Shown piece by piece: positions 1-9,549 of a DNA stretch of 27,482 bases. The stretch lies in the NCBI GenBank assembly GCA_000226015.1, contig JH152987.1:12469-39950 (forward strand), in the 5' to 3' direction. The notes below the pieces were generated by a model that had not been told where the DNA came from, made no database searches, and saw only the letters and a list, made by a program, of their open reading frames with translations. How positions within the stretch are numbered: the stretch's first letter is position 1; the number at the start of each line of letters is the position of its first letter. The stretch comes from Mnemiopsis leidyi. Taxonomy: Eukaryota; Ctenophora; Tentaculata; Lobata; Bolinopsidae. The translations under genes and the position numbers were made by a program.

Positions 1-1268
1 CTAAACATTTCAGATTTTCGTGTTTCACAATCCTTATCCAAGTTGATATTGCTAATCAATATTCCTGTTATTCATACTGCTCAGGAGTTTATGCACCTCA
101 AACCTGAGTTATTTCGAAGCTGCAACTTGCCGCCCAAATCTTGGCAGATAACCTGGTTTTACAGACCAATTACACAATTCTTCCTCCTCTCACAATTAGA
201 CGATTAATTAGATTCTACTGAGATCGTGTTAGTTATTACACTACTACCGATACCATTGTCACATGATACACTGTCTAATGGGTTTATTCCGCGATTGGAT
301 TAGTGATCCCAGATGTACCGTACATTGTGCATGCTTAAAACTTTCATAGCATAGGTACTGATTACCTAGAAACCTCTTCTTCGGAAATAGTAACAGTTAT
401 GCCATCAATAGGAAATATAAGTGAGAGAATTTTACTTTTTAGCGGACATAACGGCATCTTTTATCCTGTAGGTAGTATAAAAGTGATTTGTTCTGTCCTG
501 GTTGGTTGTTAATTAAGGTTACCATTTGTCTGACTGGTAGTGTGATGACCGACGGGTTTCAGTCTCGTTCAAAAACCGATGGCTGGTAATACATCGGTAA
601 GACGGTCAACTTTGAGATGTTTACATGGCATGGTGGAAATAGTCCTGTGCTTCAAGTTAAAGACATGATCAATTTGAAATACTAGGTTTTTAAACAAATC
701 ATTTTGTTCCTTGTAATTTAGCATGAGAATCAAACACTTCTTGACTGTACTCATTTAGCGAATACAGCCAACCTTAAACACGCAAACCTCTCATTTTAAC
801 TCAATACTATCTACCTGACCTTGCTTAATGAGGAGAAAATTGAGGTATCACAATGTAACATACAAAACTTTGCTCCAACTGCCAGCTTGACTAATTACAC
901 AAAGTATGTCAGTGGACGGTCAGTGTTGAGCTCTACTTGGACTTACCGCCCAATTAACATTCAGGGAGGTTAATGTCAAGAAGTAGTGAGCTCCAAGTCT
1001 ACGTTACAGGTACAGTTACTTTACTCAACTGAAAAGACCTTACTTAACTATATCAAAGACTTTACTTCACTATAAGACACAATGAACCACGTCCGCTTCA
1101 CCTCTACTGAATTTTCAGCTCGGGTTGTAAATCTAAATAAATTCAGCAGCTCAACTCCTTCTAGAACTTAACATGTCTAGCGATATCATTACAAAACCCA
1201 TGAGAAACTTCCTTAATGACGCATATATTAGCAACTTTGAATTCAAGTTTGTGACAACTAATATCCTT
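1..1268. other. AT-rich stretch without recognisable gene
   Basis: I see no convincing exon, RNA gene or repeat array here. Stops are dense in all frames. A GTAAGT donor-like string lies on the minus strand near 940-945, but no credible exon is attached to it. Most likely intergenic or intronic. Confidence 0.5.
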
Positions 1269-1270
1269 AC

Positions 1271-1394
1271 CGCCACCGGCTGAGGATTTGACACATCGGT
1301 CTTTTTGAGGCAACCTTCTCACTTCCAAGAATAGTCTCCTGAGTAGGTGGTACCCACTATTCGAGAAATAATGATCTGAGTTTAGAATTGGCAT
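1271..1394 (-). other. Weak candidate first coding exon (minus strand)
   Basis: On the minus strand an ATG at 1394 opens 41 codons. They run into a good donor-like sequence, G then GTAAGG, with the exon ending at 1271 in phase 1. The frame lies about 270 bp downstream of the minus-strand TATA box at 1690-1699, so it could belong to a transcript from that promoter, probably after a short untranslated exon (a possible AAG/GTACAG donor is at 1619). The encoded peptide starts MPILNSDHYF and resembles nothing I recognise. Base composition is not distinctly coding. Splicing is inferred from strings only, and a chance ORF is at least as likely. Confidence 0.15.
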
Positions 1395-1689
1395 ATTGTA
1401 GTTTTACAGTATAAGTACAGGCAGAAAGTTCTGGTATGACAGAACCCGTGAAAAGTTGTGAAACCTGGTTTCAAACTTCGTACGTGATTTTGTTTGACTC
1501 GTTTCTTCAAAGTATTTAGGGCAAGATGATATCCTGCATTAATATAATAATCATACCAGCACGTACGCACTTCAAAACGATTTAAGATTAACAATTGAGT
1601 ACACTAAGTTGGCTGTACCTTCACAGCCACTTTGACTCCGAATATTTCCACCACTGGAGCCCGGCTGTATACAGGCCCTCAGCCAAATC

Positions 1690-1699
1690 CTATTTATAG
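1690..1699 (-). promoter_or_regulatory. TATA box, minus strand
   Basis: The minus strand reads CTATAAATAG, a full match to the metazoan TATA consensus. It lies about 19 bp downstream (minus direction) of a CCAAT element at 1718-1722. A transcription start would be expected near 1660-1668, pointing left. No confident gene is visible to the left. Confidence 0.45.
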
Positions 1700-1717
1700 T
1701 CGCCTGTTTCAACGGGA

Positions 1718-1782
1718 CCAATCACTGACTTCCCTCAGCGGTACTTTCCACCAATAAGAGAGGAGGACGGTGTCATGTGACT
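1718..1782. promoter_or_regulatory. Double CCAAT plus E-box promoter module (copy 1)
   Basis: CCAAT lies at 1718-1722 and 1751-1755, 33 bp apart, followed by CATGTG at 1774-1779 within TCATGTGAC. From the second CCAAT to the E-box the offset is 23 bp, as in the modules at 12430, 13759, 22297 and 26509. Known biology: NF-Y binds CCAAT, and USF/TFE/MITF-type bHLH-ZIP factors bind CAYGTG. This copy has the degenerate E-box CATGTG. A TATA box on the minus strand beside it suggests at least leftward transcription; the module could be bidirectional. Confidence 0.5.
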
Positions 1783-1799
1783 CAGTGGGGAAGTTGTCA

Positions 1800-2580
1800 A
1801 GGTGACAAAGTGAGGAAAACTCTGATGTTGTCCTCCTTACAGTCCACCCTTCTTCTACTCAACCGTTCTAAGTCTGGAAGTTCTTTACCATGTGTTTTGT
1901 ACTGTGTTGGATAATGAGTGTGAAATTTGTCAGTCCAAATACATCTGCAAAATAGGGTTCAAATAAGAACCTGTTATTACCTTTCTCAATATCTTCAAAA
2001 GGAAAGACAAAAAGAGTTGAACGGAACCGATCAAACATAAAGCTGATGGAAATACGTGGTGTTGCGTGCCAACTTGACTTATGAGGCTGTTTTAGGGCTG
2101 GATCTAGGAAACACTTGTATCTTAACAGGTGTGATAATGGAGCGGTAATCGTGTGAAATTGCTCGGTAATTGCTCGGTAATTGCACCAATTACCTAGCAC
2201 TTATGAAGCTAACTGCCACTTTGGCTTTCTTGTTATGTCGTTGATAGTAACCTAAGTAAGTAAAAACTTTTCTTTTGACGCCATCAAACTAAATTGCTCC
2301 AGGCTTTGCATTTCACATAAACATGATGAAATGTTTTGAAAATTTCTCCTTAGATTTACTCTATTCGTAATCTTAAATTTTCATGCGTATCCTAAACGAT
2401 TATAATATGATAATTCATGTGACATTTTAAATAATCCGTCTTGTGAGTTTTCCTTAATCTATTTATCTTCGTCGAAATACTACCTCTCTAGATATAACCC
2501 TTACGAAAAGAACTCATACCCAGAATCAGAATTCAGAATGCTGATATAATTTCCCTTGTAATGCGTAAAATCAAATAATA
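1800..2580. other. No gene seen; small 11-bp duplication
   Basis: AT-rich. The only local structure noted is a perfect head-to-tail duplication of AATTGCTCGGT at 2157-2178 followed by a third partial AATTGC. Polypyrimidine-rich DNA at about 1825-1860 precedes no convincing exon. Confidence 0.5.
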
Positions 2581-2585
2581 CTCAC

Positions 2586-2880
2586 CGACCAATTCATTAC
2601 GCCCTATCTGTAACAAGTCCGAGTATTCGATTACACACCCAACCGACATTGCCAGTGCTTGACAGACGCAGTAAAAGCATGGCGTTCTCTCCCCGCTCCA
2701 AAGCAAGTAAATTAAGTTAGTCGTGTGACTTGTACGGTCAAGCCCAAACGGACAGTCTGGTCCGGTGATGTTTGGCTCAGGTAAAAGGACAAGTCTCGAC
2801 TTGGATGACGGTTGGATGAGAAGCCGATAGTTTCTCAGCGAGACACTGCTTTCTGTCTTCTTTCTACTTTTCCCTTTCAA
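2586..2880 (-). other. Weak open stretch ending at a strong donor (minus)
   Basis: About 98 minus-strand codons are open from 2880 down to 2586. They end at the donor-like sequence G then GTGAGTATT, in phase 1. The stretch is less AT-rich than its flanks. There is no ATG at the beginning (the frame opens at TTG), so this could only be an internal or UTR-containing exon. No clear acceptor is visible on this strand. The peptide is Cys-containing with one N-I-T sequon and matches no family I recognise. Confidence 0.15.
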
Positions 2881-3109
2881 AGCTCATTTGTTGCCGTGTT
2901 TTACTCTTTAACCTGTTATAAGTTACGTTATGTCCAGGGACTCAGGGAAAATCCCGATTGTACAACCTTCAAATCTCATTACATAGAAACTTGATAGTTT
3001 CACTTGCGATCCTCATCAAAATGGCCGATGTATTGTGATCCCCAGATGAGAATCTGAAATGGTTTAACTGCGATATTGTATGTACCTATTCTTGATCTTA
3101 CTGCCTGCT

Positions 3110-3432
3110 ACATGTCCGGTACATGTCTGGCACCGGCTAGATGTCCGGTACATGTTCGGTACATGTCCGGTACCGGGTACATGTCCGGTACATGTCCGGT
3201 ACATGTCCGGTATCGGGTACATGCCCGGTACCGTGTACATGTCCGGTACATGTCCGGTACATGTCTGGTACCGTGTACATGTCCGGTCCATGTCCGGTAC
3301 ATGTCCGGTACTGGGTACATGTCCGGTACCGGTGACATATCCTTCACATGTCCGGTACATGTCCGTTACATGTCCGTTACATGTCCGGTACACGTCTGTT
3401 ACCTGTCCGGTACATGTCTGCTAAATGTACCA
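3110..3432. repeat. Minisatellite, 11-bp unit
   Basis: The array is built from the unit ACATGTCCGGT. Longer variants insert ACCGGGT or ACCGTGT between groups of 11-mers, giving a higher-order pattern. The unit is nearly self-complementary around ACATGT and around ACCGGT, so both strands look alike and the array could form hairpins or cruciforms. Because 11 is not a multiple of 3 and the unit contains no stop, spurious ORFs open in several frames on both strands. I call none of them genes. Confidence 0.93.
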
Positions 3433-3434
3433 TG

Positions 3435-4000
3435 TATATACGGTACATGATATTGTCATGGCAAACTCAACTCAAAAACTCCTAACTGAGCAGTTTTATC
3501 CTATTTGGTTACACTTATTGGCCCGGTGAAATGCATTTCAAGGCCAGGGTCTGGCTGGTAACTTTGTTATGCCTGCAGGGTGATTAGATTTGCGGTTTGT
3601 GGGTACTTAAATTTCGGATACAGAGAGAATTTCTCAGAATGTTCATAAATTTCAACCATAGATCTCGACCCAAAGTTTACATTAATGAACTTTAAATCAT
3701 TTAGACGAAATTGATGTATCAGAAATACATATAATCAAATCGCGATGACTTAAATAAATTATCTATGATGCAAAGACTTGTACAAAGTCGATTTAATTCA
3801 AACACTTTACACCTCAATTCTCACTTACGTTCAAATTAAATATAATCATCGTTTCTCATGACCGAGACGAGGGGATATTATACCTACATAATATGTAACT
3901 ATGTACTCACTAATAACCCTAACATGTAACACATGCAACCCATACACCCTCCCCAAGTATAGCTGGGGTTAGTCACAGTCATCCCACCAATAGCAGGCAT
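3435..4000. other. No gene seen between two minisatellites
   Basis: AT-rich DNA with no convincing exon. A strong donor-like GTAAGTGAG occurs on the minus strand near 3825, with no credible exon upstream of it. Confidence 0.5.
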
Positions 4001-4414
4001 ATGAGTACTTTTAATTATACATTATATAAAGTATTACCACAATCCCATTTACTTTTAATTCATTTGCACAGTACTATCTGTAGTACTATCTGTAGTACTA
4101 GCTCTAGTACTATCTGTAGTACTATCTGTAGTACTAGCTCTAGTACTAGCTCTAGTACTATCTGTAGTACTAGCTCTAGTACTATCTGTAGTACTATCTG
4201 TAGTACTAGCTCTAGTACTATCTGTAGTACTATCTGTAGTACTAGCTGTAGTACTATCTGTAGTACTATCTGTAGTACTATCTGTAGTACTAGCTGTAGT
4301 ACTATCTGTAGTACTAGCTCTAGTACTATCTGTAGTACTAGCTGTAGTACTATCTGTAGTACTAGCTCTAGTACTATCTGTAGTACTATCTGTAGTACTA
4401 GCCCTAGTGGCTAG
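4001..4414 (+). other. ATG-initiated ORF through the 12-bp array (doubtful CDS)
   Basis: An ATG at 4001 begins a 137-codon frame. About 23 residues that include a short hydrophobic stretch (HLLLIHLH) precede 28 in-frame tetrapeptides of Ser-Thr-Ile-Cys, Ser-Thr-Ser-Ser and Ser-Thr-Ser-Cys type. The unit is 12 bp, so length change never breaks the frame. Against coding: another frame through the repeat is also open, substitutions between units are non-synonymous, and the flanks look non-coding. A Ser/Thr/Cys-rich secreted peptide is conceivable, but a by-product of the minisatellite is more likely. Confidence 0.15.
4070..4405. repeat. Minisatellite, 12-bp unit, 28 copies, three unit types
   Basis: Twenty-eight units of AGTACTATCTGT and its variants. 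Variation is almost confined to two positions: T or G in the sixth-to-eighth base region (TATC versus TAGC), and G or C in the following CTG/CTC. Three of the four combinations occur (TATCTG, TAGCTC, TAGCTG); TATCTC does not. The order is irregular, with TATCTG types separating most of the others. A degenerate tail continues to about 4460. Confidence 0.95.
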
Positions 4415-4744
4415 TACTACTAGCTCTAGAATTTAGTACTATCTACACTACTAGCTGTAGACTCCGACTTATACACAGTAACTCCTGCTCCCCCCTCTAT
4501 GGTGTGTGTGTGTACCCTTAACAGGCACATATCACACAACACACACCAGGAAAATAGCGCCTTTGTTTTACCACCCCAAAAAACCAAAGAACTCCCCGGT
4601 CGAACTCAGTATAGTACATATATGATATGTGTACGTAGCGTATATATATAGGCCGTGTAAGGGACCGCTGTATATATGGGGCTAGCTGGGTTTTCGCGCC
4701 AATACCTGGTATATAATATTCAGTACGTTGTGTACCGTGAAACA

Positions 4745-5335
4745 TTGTGTATGTAAATTTGGCATGTTTGGAGGTTTGCCAAAAACAAAAGACGTGTTAC
4801 TTTTTGTCCATTGTCACGTGTTGACCCGCTTTGTCAGCTAAATTTGACTTGCCTTTTGGGATGCCGTTAAGAAAGCTTATTCATTGAAACCTGCCGCCGA
4901 CACATAATGATGTGAAAATAAAACAGTAAAGACGTGAACGTTTTTTGTGTGTTCCCGCTCATACGTCAAAGCTACAAAGTGGTTTGTGTTATGTAAAGGA
5001 TCTTCAAGGTCTGTGGTACGTGTACGTTTATGAAGTTTTTCTAGAACTTATATCATGTAGAAGCGCAACAACTGATGACCAAAGTACTTATGGATTATGG
5101 AAATTAGTCGATGTTTGACTATCACATACTACTAAGAATCTGTAAGATGGTCTGCTAGAGTATTATAAGTATAAGCGGAAAGTATGTTGTTTAGTAGAAA
5201 GTAGGTCGAAGGAGAAGCTGGAATATCTTGACGTCTATAAAGTCGTGCTGAATTTCTTGTGTAATATCATAAAAATATAAGAACTGAAATACGTAACTTT
5301 CTCCAGAAAATCATGCCGTGAATGTTAGAATCGTA
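4745..5335. other. No gene seen
   Basis: AT-rich and stop-dense in all frames. It holds one isolated CACGTG (4815) and nothing else I can support. Confidence 0.5.
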
Positions 5336-5339
5336 AGTT

Positions 5340-5535
5340 TGGTGAGAGAGATGGGTGGTTTGTTAACATTACAGTTCATTGTTGTTGTTATTTTAGTGAG
5401 AGAGTTTAGTGAGAGAGAGGGGGAAGGTTTGTTAACATTACAGTTCATTGTTGTTGTTATTTTAGTGAGAGAGTTAAGTGAGAGAGAGGGGGAAGGTTTG
5501 TTAACATTACAGTTCATTGTTGTTGTTTTCTTAGT
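5340..5535. repeat. Tandem repeat, 69-bp unit, about 2.7 copies
   Basis: Three near-identical copies carry GTTTGTTAACATTACAGTTC and a GTTGTTGTTATT core, separated by GTGAGAGAG-rich spacers. The period is 69 bp, so both the plus and minus strand frames stay open through all copies. On the plus strand the unit would read as a hydrophobic LLTLQFIVVVILV segment plus a charged RE-rich spacer. No ATG starts that frame. I regard it as a non-coding minisatellite or recent triplication. Confidence 0.9.
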
Positions 5536-5544
5536 CACTTAACT

Positions 5545-6185
5545 GCTGCTCCAGCAGGAAGAAATTACTCGAAACGCTAATATTTGTTTATCTTAGCGCT
5601 TAAGTATATAATTGAGTGCTCCAAATTAACGATTATTGATTCATTTCAAATTCAAGTTTGAGTGGCGACATAAACGGATTTATTTGTTTGTTTATTTAAT
5701 AAATATAAGATCATGAAGATATCAATTCCTTCCTTCTAATTTGTCGTTTTGAAGTCCACATGATAGTGCCAGATGTCAAATTACAAAATAATGTGTTTAC
5801 CCAAACCATTTCCAGGACCATTGCATGCTCTCAAATGAGTTACCTTCTTCTAGCAAAATTTTCGTTGCTGCTGTACTTATGGTAAATAGTTGCTTGTACA
5901 CAATGCACAAAACATAGATAAGTAAATTATTCTTTTTCGGGTACGTTTTAGAAGCATAAATGCCACAAAATCAACCCTATTCTTGGACAAGGTGATCACT
6001 TCATTCAGCTATTGTTGTAGTGATTATAGTCTAGATCGCGTATGCCTGTGTTTTCCTATTGTTAAAGATGCAATGTTGGCTTTCAGGATTTTTTAGATAC
6101 AATAGGTTGTGTTTTTACTATTTTTTGTTACATTGAACATAGGGCGCTATAGTTAAGTTTGAGGGAGAAGCACGTACAACGATAA
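5545..6185. other. No gene seen
   Basis: AT-rich. At its end GAGAAGCACGT occurs twice within about 25 bp (around 6165-6199), the second time as CACGTG. Nothing else is supportable. Confidence 0.5.
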
Positions 6186-6320
6186 GAGAGAAGCACGTGT
6201 AGATGATCGCATCATAAGTACCAGTTGTTCAAAGCCGGCGATTCATTTGATCGGGTGTTGTTTCATTGATGATGAATTAATAAAACACTTAGACGATGCC
6301 AAATATCCTTGTCACTCATA

Positions 6321-6381
6321 ATTGGCCGACTTACGCAAATTGTTTGTCGCCGAATTGGTCTCTTGTTCGTTGAGTCACGTG
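6321..6381. promoter_or_regulatory. Inverted CCAAT boxes beside an E-box
   Basis: ATTGG lies at 6321-6325 and 6354-6358, 33 bp apart, followed by TCACGTG with its core at 6376-6381. The CCAAT-to-E-box gap is 17 bp, and the CCAAT orientation relative to the E-box is reversed compared with the five regular modules. It may be a variant of the same promoter type. No TATA box or first exon is evident. Confidence 0.3.
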
Positions 6382-6785
6382 GATTGTGAATACCGTTGTG
6401 AACAATGTGCCAGCGTTTTCAGCTGATAGGCAGACACTTTAAGTATCTACTTATCGAGAAATGCACTCTGATCCAACGCTTCAACCTCATTCACGGACAT
6501 ACTCGAAACTTCTTAAATTCTTTATGCCATCTTGATCGCCAGGAAACGAATGATCCTTGTCTCTTTCTCTTTGACTGCATATTGTCTTATACAGATAAAG
6601 GGAGCTCAGTCGGTATCAAGATCTGACTGTTAGATCCAAGTTCCAAGTAGTTGAGATTAGACTTTCTCTCTCTCAGAGAACGTCAACAACTCCCTCCACA
6701 ATAATTACTTCCCCACTGCCACATAAATTCCACGGCGGCGCTCTTACGACGCACCAGTCTCCCACACTTCCCCTTTCTACCTCAA

Positions 6786-6799
6786 GTTGCCATGGTAAC
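6786..6799. promoter_or_regulatory. RFX X-box, perfect palindromic form
   Basis: GTTGCCATGGTAAC is an imperfect palindrome of two RFX half-sites, GTTGCC and GTTACC (on the other strand), separated by AT. It matches the X-box consensus bound by RFX-family winged-helix factors, which in animals commonly control cilium genes. It sits in a locally GC-richer stretch (about 6690-6910). Related sites occur at 24388, 25446 and 25492. Which gene, if any, it serves is not visible. Confidence 0.6.
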
Positions 6800-7387
6800 A
6801 CCTTGCTTACGCAGATCTTGTCAAAAAGTCGAGTTGCTCCTTCGGTTCCGTATCCCAGATACATCTGTCATCTTTGTGATTACTGAGCTGTTGAGCGAGA
6901 TGGGTGACTGACGTCGGAAGTACGTTGTTTCTCGCTAAATACAGAGAGAGAGAAAATTCACGTGATGACGACAAGAGTTGTTTGGGGTGGGTCAGTGTAT
7001 TCTACGTAGTCCTGAGAATTGTAATTTTAAAACTGTGCAGTGCAGTGTGCGGTACGTATCGTACTAACATTGCATTTGAGAATCCACAGTTGGCCACAAT
7101 TTGGACCTCATGCTGTAAGTAAACGTGAATATGTCTGTGCCATTGTCAACTAACACTTTATCGTCTCAAAATAATATGGTAAGATGTGGACAAGTTTTGA
7201 CTCTGAAAATCCGTTTTTAAATATGCACTTTAAGGTTTACCTGCAATAATAACCTGTAAATATGAGAACAGAGACACCAGCATATTCAGTGACAAACAAG
7301 AAGCGGTATTGTCGCCCCCGGTTAAACATAAAGTCACTAGTACCGATGTGAGCTGCATTTCAGACTGTTCCTGGCTTCCCCGCGCCG

Positions 7388-7454
7388 GTCACGTGGTCAG
7401 GGGCCACAGAGCAAGACGGTCAGGGTCACGTGATCTTTACAGAGTCACGTGACA
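7388..7454. promoter_or_regulatory. Cluster of three CLEAR/M-box type E-boxes
   Basis: GTCACGTGGTC (7388-7398), GTCACGTGATC (7425-7435) and GTCACGTGACA (7444-7454) lie within 67 bp in a GC-richer patch. GTCACGTGAC is the preferred site of MiT/TFE factors (TFEB, TFE3, MITF) and also of USF. In vertebrates, tandem copies mark lysosomal and autophagy gene promoters; applying that function here is inference. No CCAAT box lies at the 23-24 bp offset seen elsewhere, and I see no attached exon. Confidence 0.55.
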
Positions 7455-7455
7455 C

Positions 7456-8400
7456 ACAAAGAGTAAGCCAACAAGATCAATCAGCTCCCGCTTGTACTCC
7501 TCGGCTGGGTTTTGTCAAGGTTTTTTACCTTGCTGGTGTAGTTACTATACCGCCAAACGTATAATGACAGCTGTGACAGAAGAAAGAAAGAAAAGTAGGT
7601 TGTTGTAACCGAGAGCACTAAACAGAAAATTAAAGATCCTATACCTAACGTTGTGTGTGCTCACATTATGATACAGAGAAAATTATTGGTACCAGTAGCA
7701 AGTGATGGTGATGGCAATATGATAACTTTATCGGTTGACAAGGCGAACAGCAGGGATCCTTCTTTATACAGGTTAAATTGAGGTGCACTGTGTGTAACGA
7801 TTTCGGTTTTGATTCTGACCAAAATCGAACTCATCATGAACCATATCCTAAATTACATTAAGCTGGTGAACTAGTTCCTTCCTACCTTCTTTCTCGAGCA
7901 AATAGTCGTCTTTATCTTTCGTCAATTGTTCCCATTGAGCTTCTAGATAATATAACCAGAGCCCAGACGGCCGTTGAATTCCTTTTATTCAACATCGAGA
8001 TCATTGAGACTTTGAAGATACAATAATCACCAGCCCACATAATACTCTGTAACCAATCATTGACGACGTGGATTATTCGTTAGCCTGAAAACAAATTTAG
8101 TGACTACTCCAACCACGCTGTTTCCAATTGTCACCTGTGAGGGAGAAAAGTAATCCCTTTGAGAGCTACTTAGCAGGTCATTAACCCTAGACTCAAACAG
8201 GTGCCGTAAGGGGAGGATTGTTTTCACCTTTATTGTGCCTCACACTGATTGGATCAAATACTTGAAAATGAGTTATTAAACCACCCCCCCCTGGACTGAA
8301 GCCCTGGATCTATGTTCCTGCCTCCATACTTCGGGACTGTCTTCTATAACTTGCCAACTCCTCTCTGGGCCGTCGGAACATTTTGTAAATTTGGAATTTT
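7456..8400. other. No gene seen
   Basis: Mostly AT-rich. A small perfect inverted repeat, CAAGGT-TTTTT-ACCTTG, lies at 7516-7532. A C-homopolymer run occurs at about 8284-8291. I find no convincing exon. Confidence 0.5.
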
Positions 8401-8406
8401 TGCGAG

Positions 8407-9030
8407 CTAAAATTCAGAGTGGCACGCTGTGCATGGTCCTTGAAAGTCGGTGAGGATCGCCGGAAATAATCGAAATGTGTCAAGTGATGCGATGGAAGGG
8501 TCGGTTTTTGTGCTCTTTGTCCAAAAGGGACGTTTATTGTAAAGGGTGGCTACAAAGATCCGTCGAAGGCACTTGTGCCGGTCACGTTTATGTGGTTGAT
8601 ATTGATTGATAAAAAACGATAGCAACTGTTCATCTCTCTCAGACAACCGATAGATGGTCTCATTGGCTCTCAAAGCACTTCTTACTCGAATGACGTCATT
8701 AACTTTAACTCCTGTCATTTGATTTACAAAGCGGATTTGTCTAATTGTTAATCAAGAAAACTTGAATGACAACTTATGCAAGCGGTGCAAAATTTTAGAA
8801 TAGACCAGTATACGGTGATGTATATAAGTATTAGCAATCAAGGTGGTGTCATTGTAAGAACCAACCTCTTGAAAAGCCCCGACAGCTAATCTTTGACGAA
8901 TTTCCAATCTTAAGCAACTGTGATCTGTTATACTTACCAAAACGCCACCGAAATTATTCAAACGTTGTTGTGTTATATTCAACTTAATGACAATATCTTT
9001 ACACGTCATTTCAAGACGCATAAGTCGTTC
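8407..9030 (-). pseudogene. Interrupted minus-strand reading frame, unknown family
   Basis: One minus-strand frame is open from 9030 to 8407, about 205 codons, broken only by a TGA at 8752-8754. For AT-rich DNA that is unusually few stops. Internal ATGs are at 9019-9021 and 8716-8718. The upstream half contains a strong donor-like sequence, TTG then GTAAGTATA, at 8938/8937, so it may instead be an exon of about 95 bp ending there, preceded by an acceptor-like TTTCATTGAG. The downstream half encodes a basic peptide around LSERDEQLLSFF. I recognise no domain. Options are a decayed gene or element, one or two exons, or chance. A CRE-like TGACGTCA at 8691-8698 lies inside it. Confidence 0.3.
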
Positions 9031-9427
9031 TCAATGAAAGAACTTGTGTAGTATTTAATAAGGGCGTGGCACTCTGCTTGACAGCTGTTCGTAATCTTTT
9101 AGAGATCAAATAGTACTTCAACAGGGGCTTAATCAACTGTGTCCAGGTTTCGAAACGTAAGCTTTGAACAAATTCCTTCTAATCTGAAACTAGGTCAAAT
9201 GGTTGGTAGACACTATTCTACCCTCTTAACATTAAGACTTAAAGAGCCATAGAATAGTGGTGTTCTTTGGAACTTAATCTTTCTAATTTAAGTCCCATAT
9301 AAGATCCCATATTATATGATAAAATCACCAGCCTTTGATCTGAACATAAGTTCTGAGGAAATACGGCTCTCTCTAGTTCAGGGGATCTGGTGGGAGTGGT
9401 TACCTTTAAAACCGCGCTAACTAACCA

Positions 9428-9548
9428 GTAGCGCACATATTGCACTGTAAATCGCGCTACAATCCGGCTTGGACATCCCTGCATGCAAGACAGATCAGCT
9501 CCGGCCACTGTTTAAAGAAGCACGCAACTACCTAGACAATAGTTGCGT
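9428..9548. repeat. Two nearby perfect hairpins
   Basis: GTAGCGC (9428-9434) pairs with GCGCTAC (9454-9460). ACGCAACTA (9522-9530) pairs perfectly with TAGTTGCGT (9540-9548) across a 9-base loop. The string CCCTGCAT occurs near both. This may be a relic of a small non-autonomous element, but I could not define terminal repeats or a target duplication. Confidence 0.4.
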
Positions 9549-9549
9549 T

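Noticed and set aside
3064..3450. Several ORFs of 60-124 codons on both strands (TCPVHVRYMSGT-like and reverse)
   Set aside because: They are frames through the stop-free 11-bp minisatellite, open on both strands at once.
5311..5542. ORFs on both strands through the 69-bp repeat
   Set aside because: Neither begins at ATG; they result from a repeat period divisible by three.
6904..7122. Plus-strand frame ending at a strong donor (7114/7115) with a hydrophobic segment
   Set aside because: It opens at GTG, not ATG, and the only nearby ATG (6900) stops after two codons. No acceptor is convincing, so the donor alone is not enough.
8691..8698. TGACGTCA as a promoter CRE
   Set aside because: It lies inside an interrupted reading frame with no other promoter motifs; chance occurrence is likely.
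9239..9508. 89-codon minus frame, including a possible 75-bp exon between CATGCAG and AAG/GTAACC
   Set aside because: The frame opens at GTG, no family is recognised, and splice strings alone are too common in AT-rich DNA.
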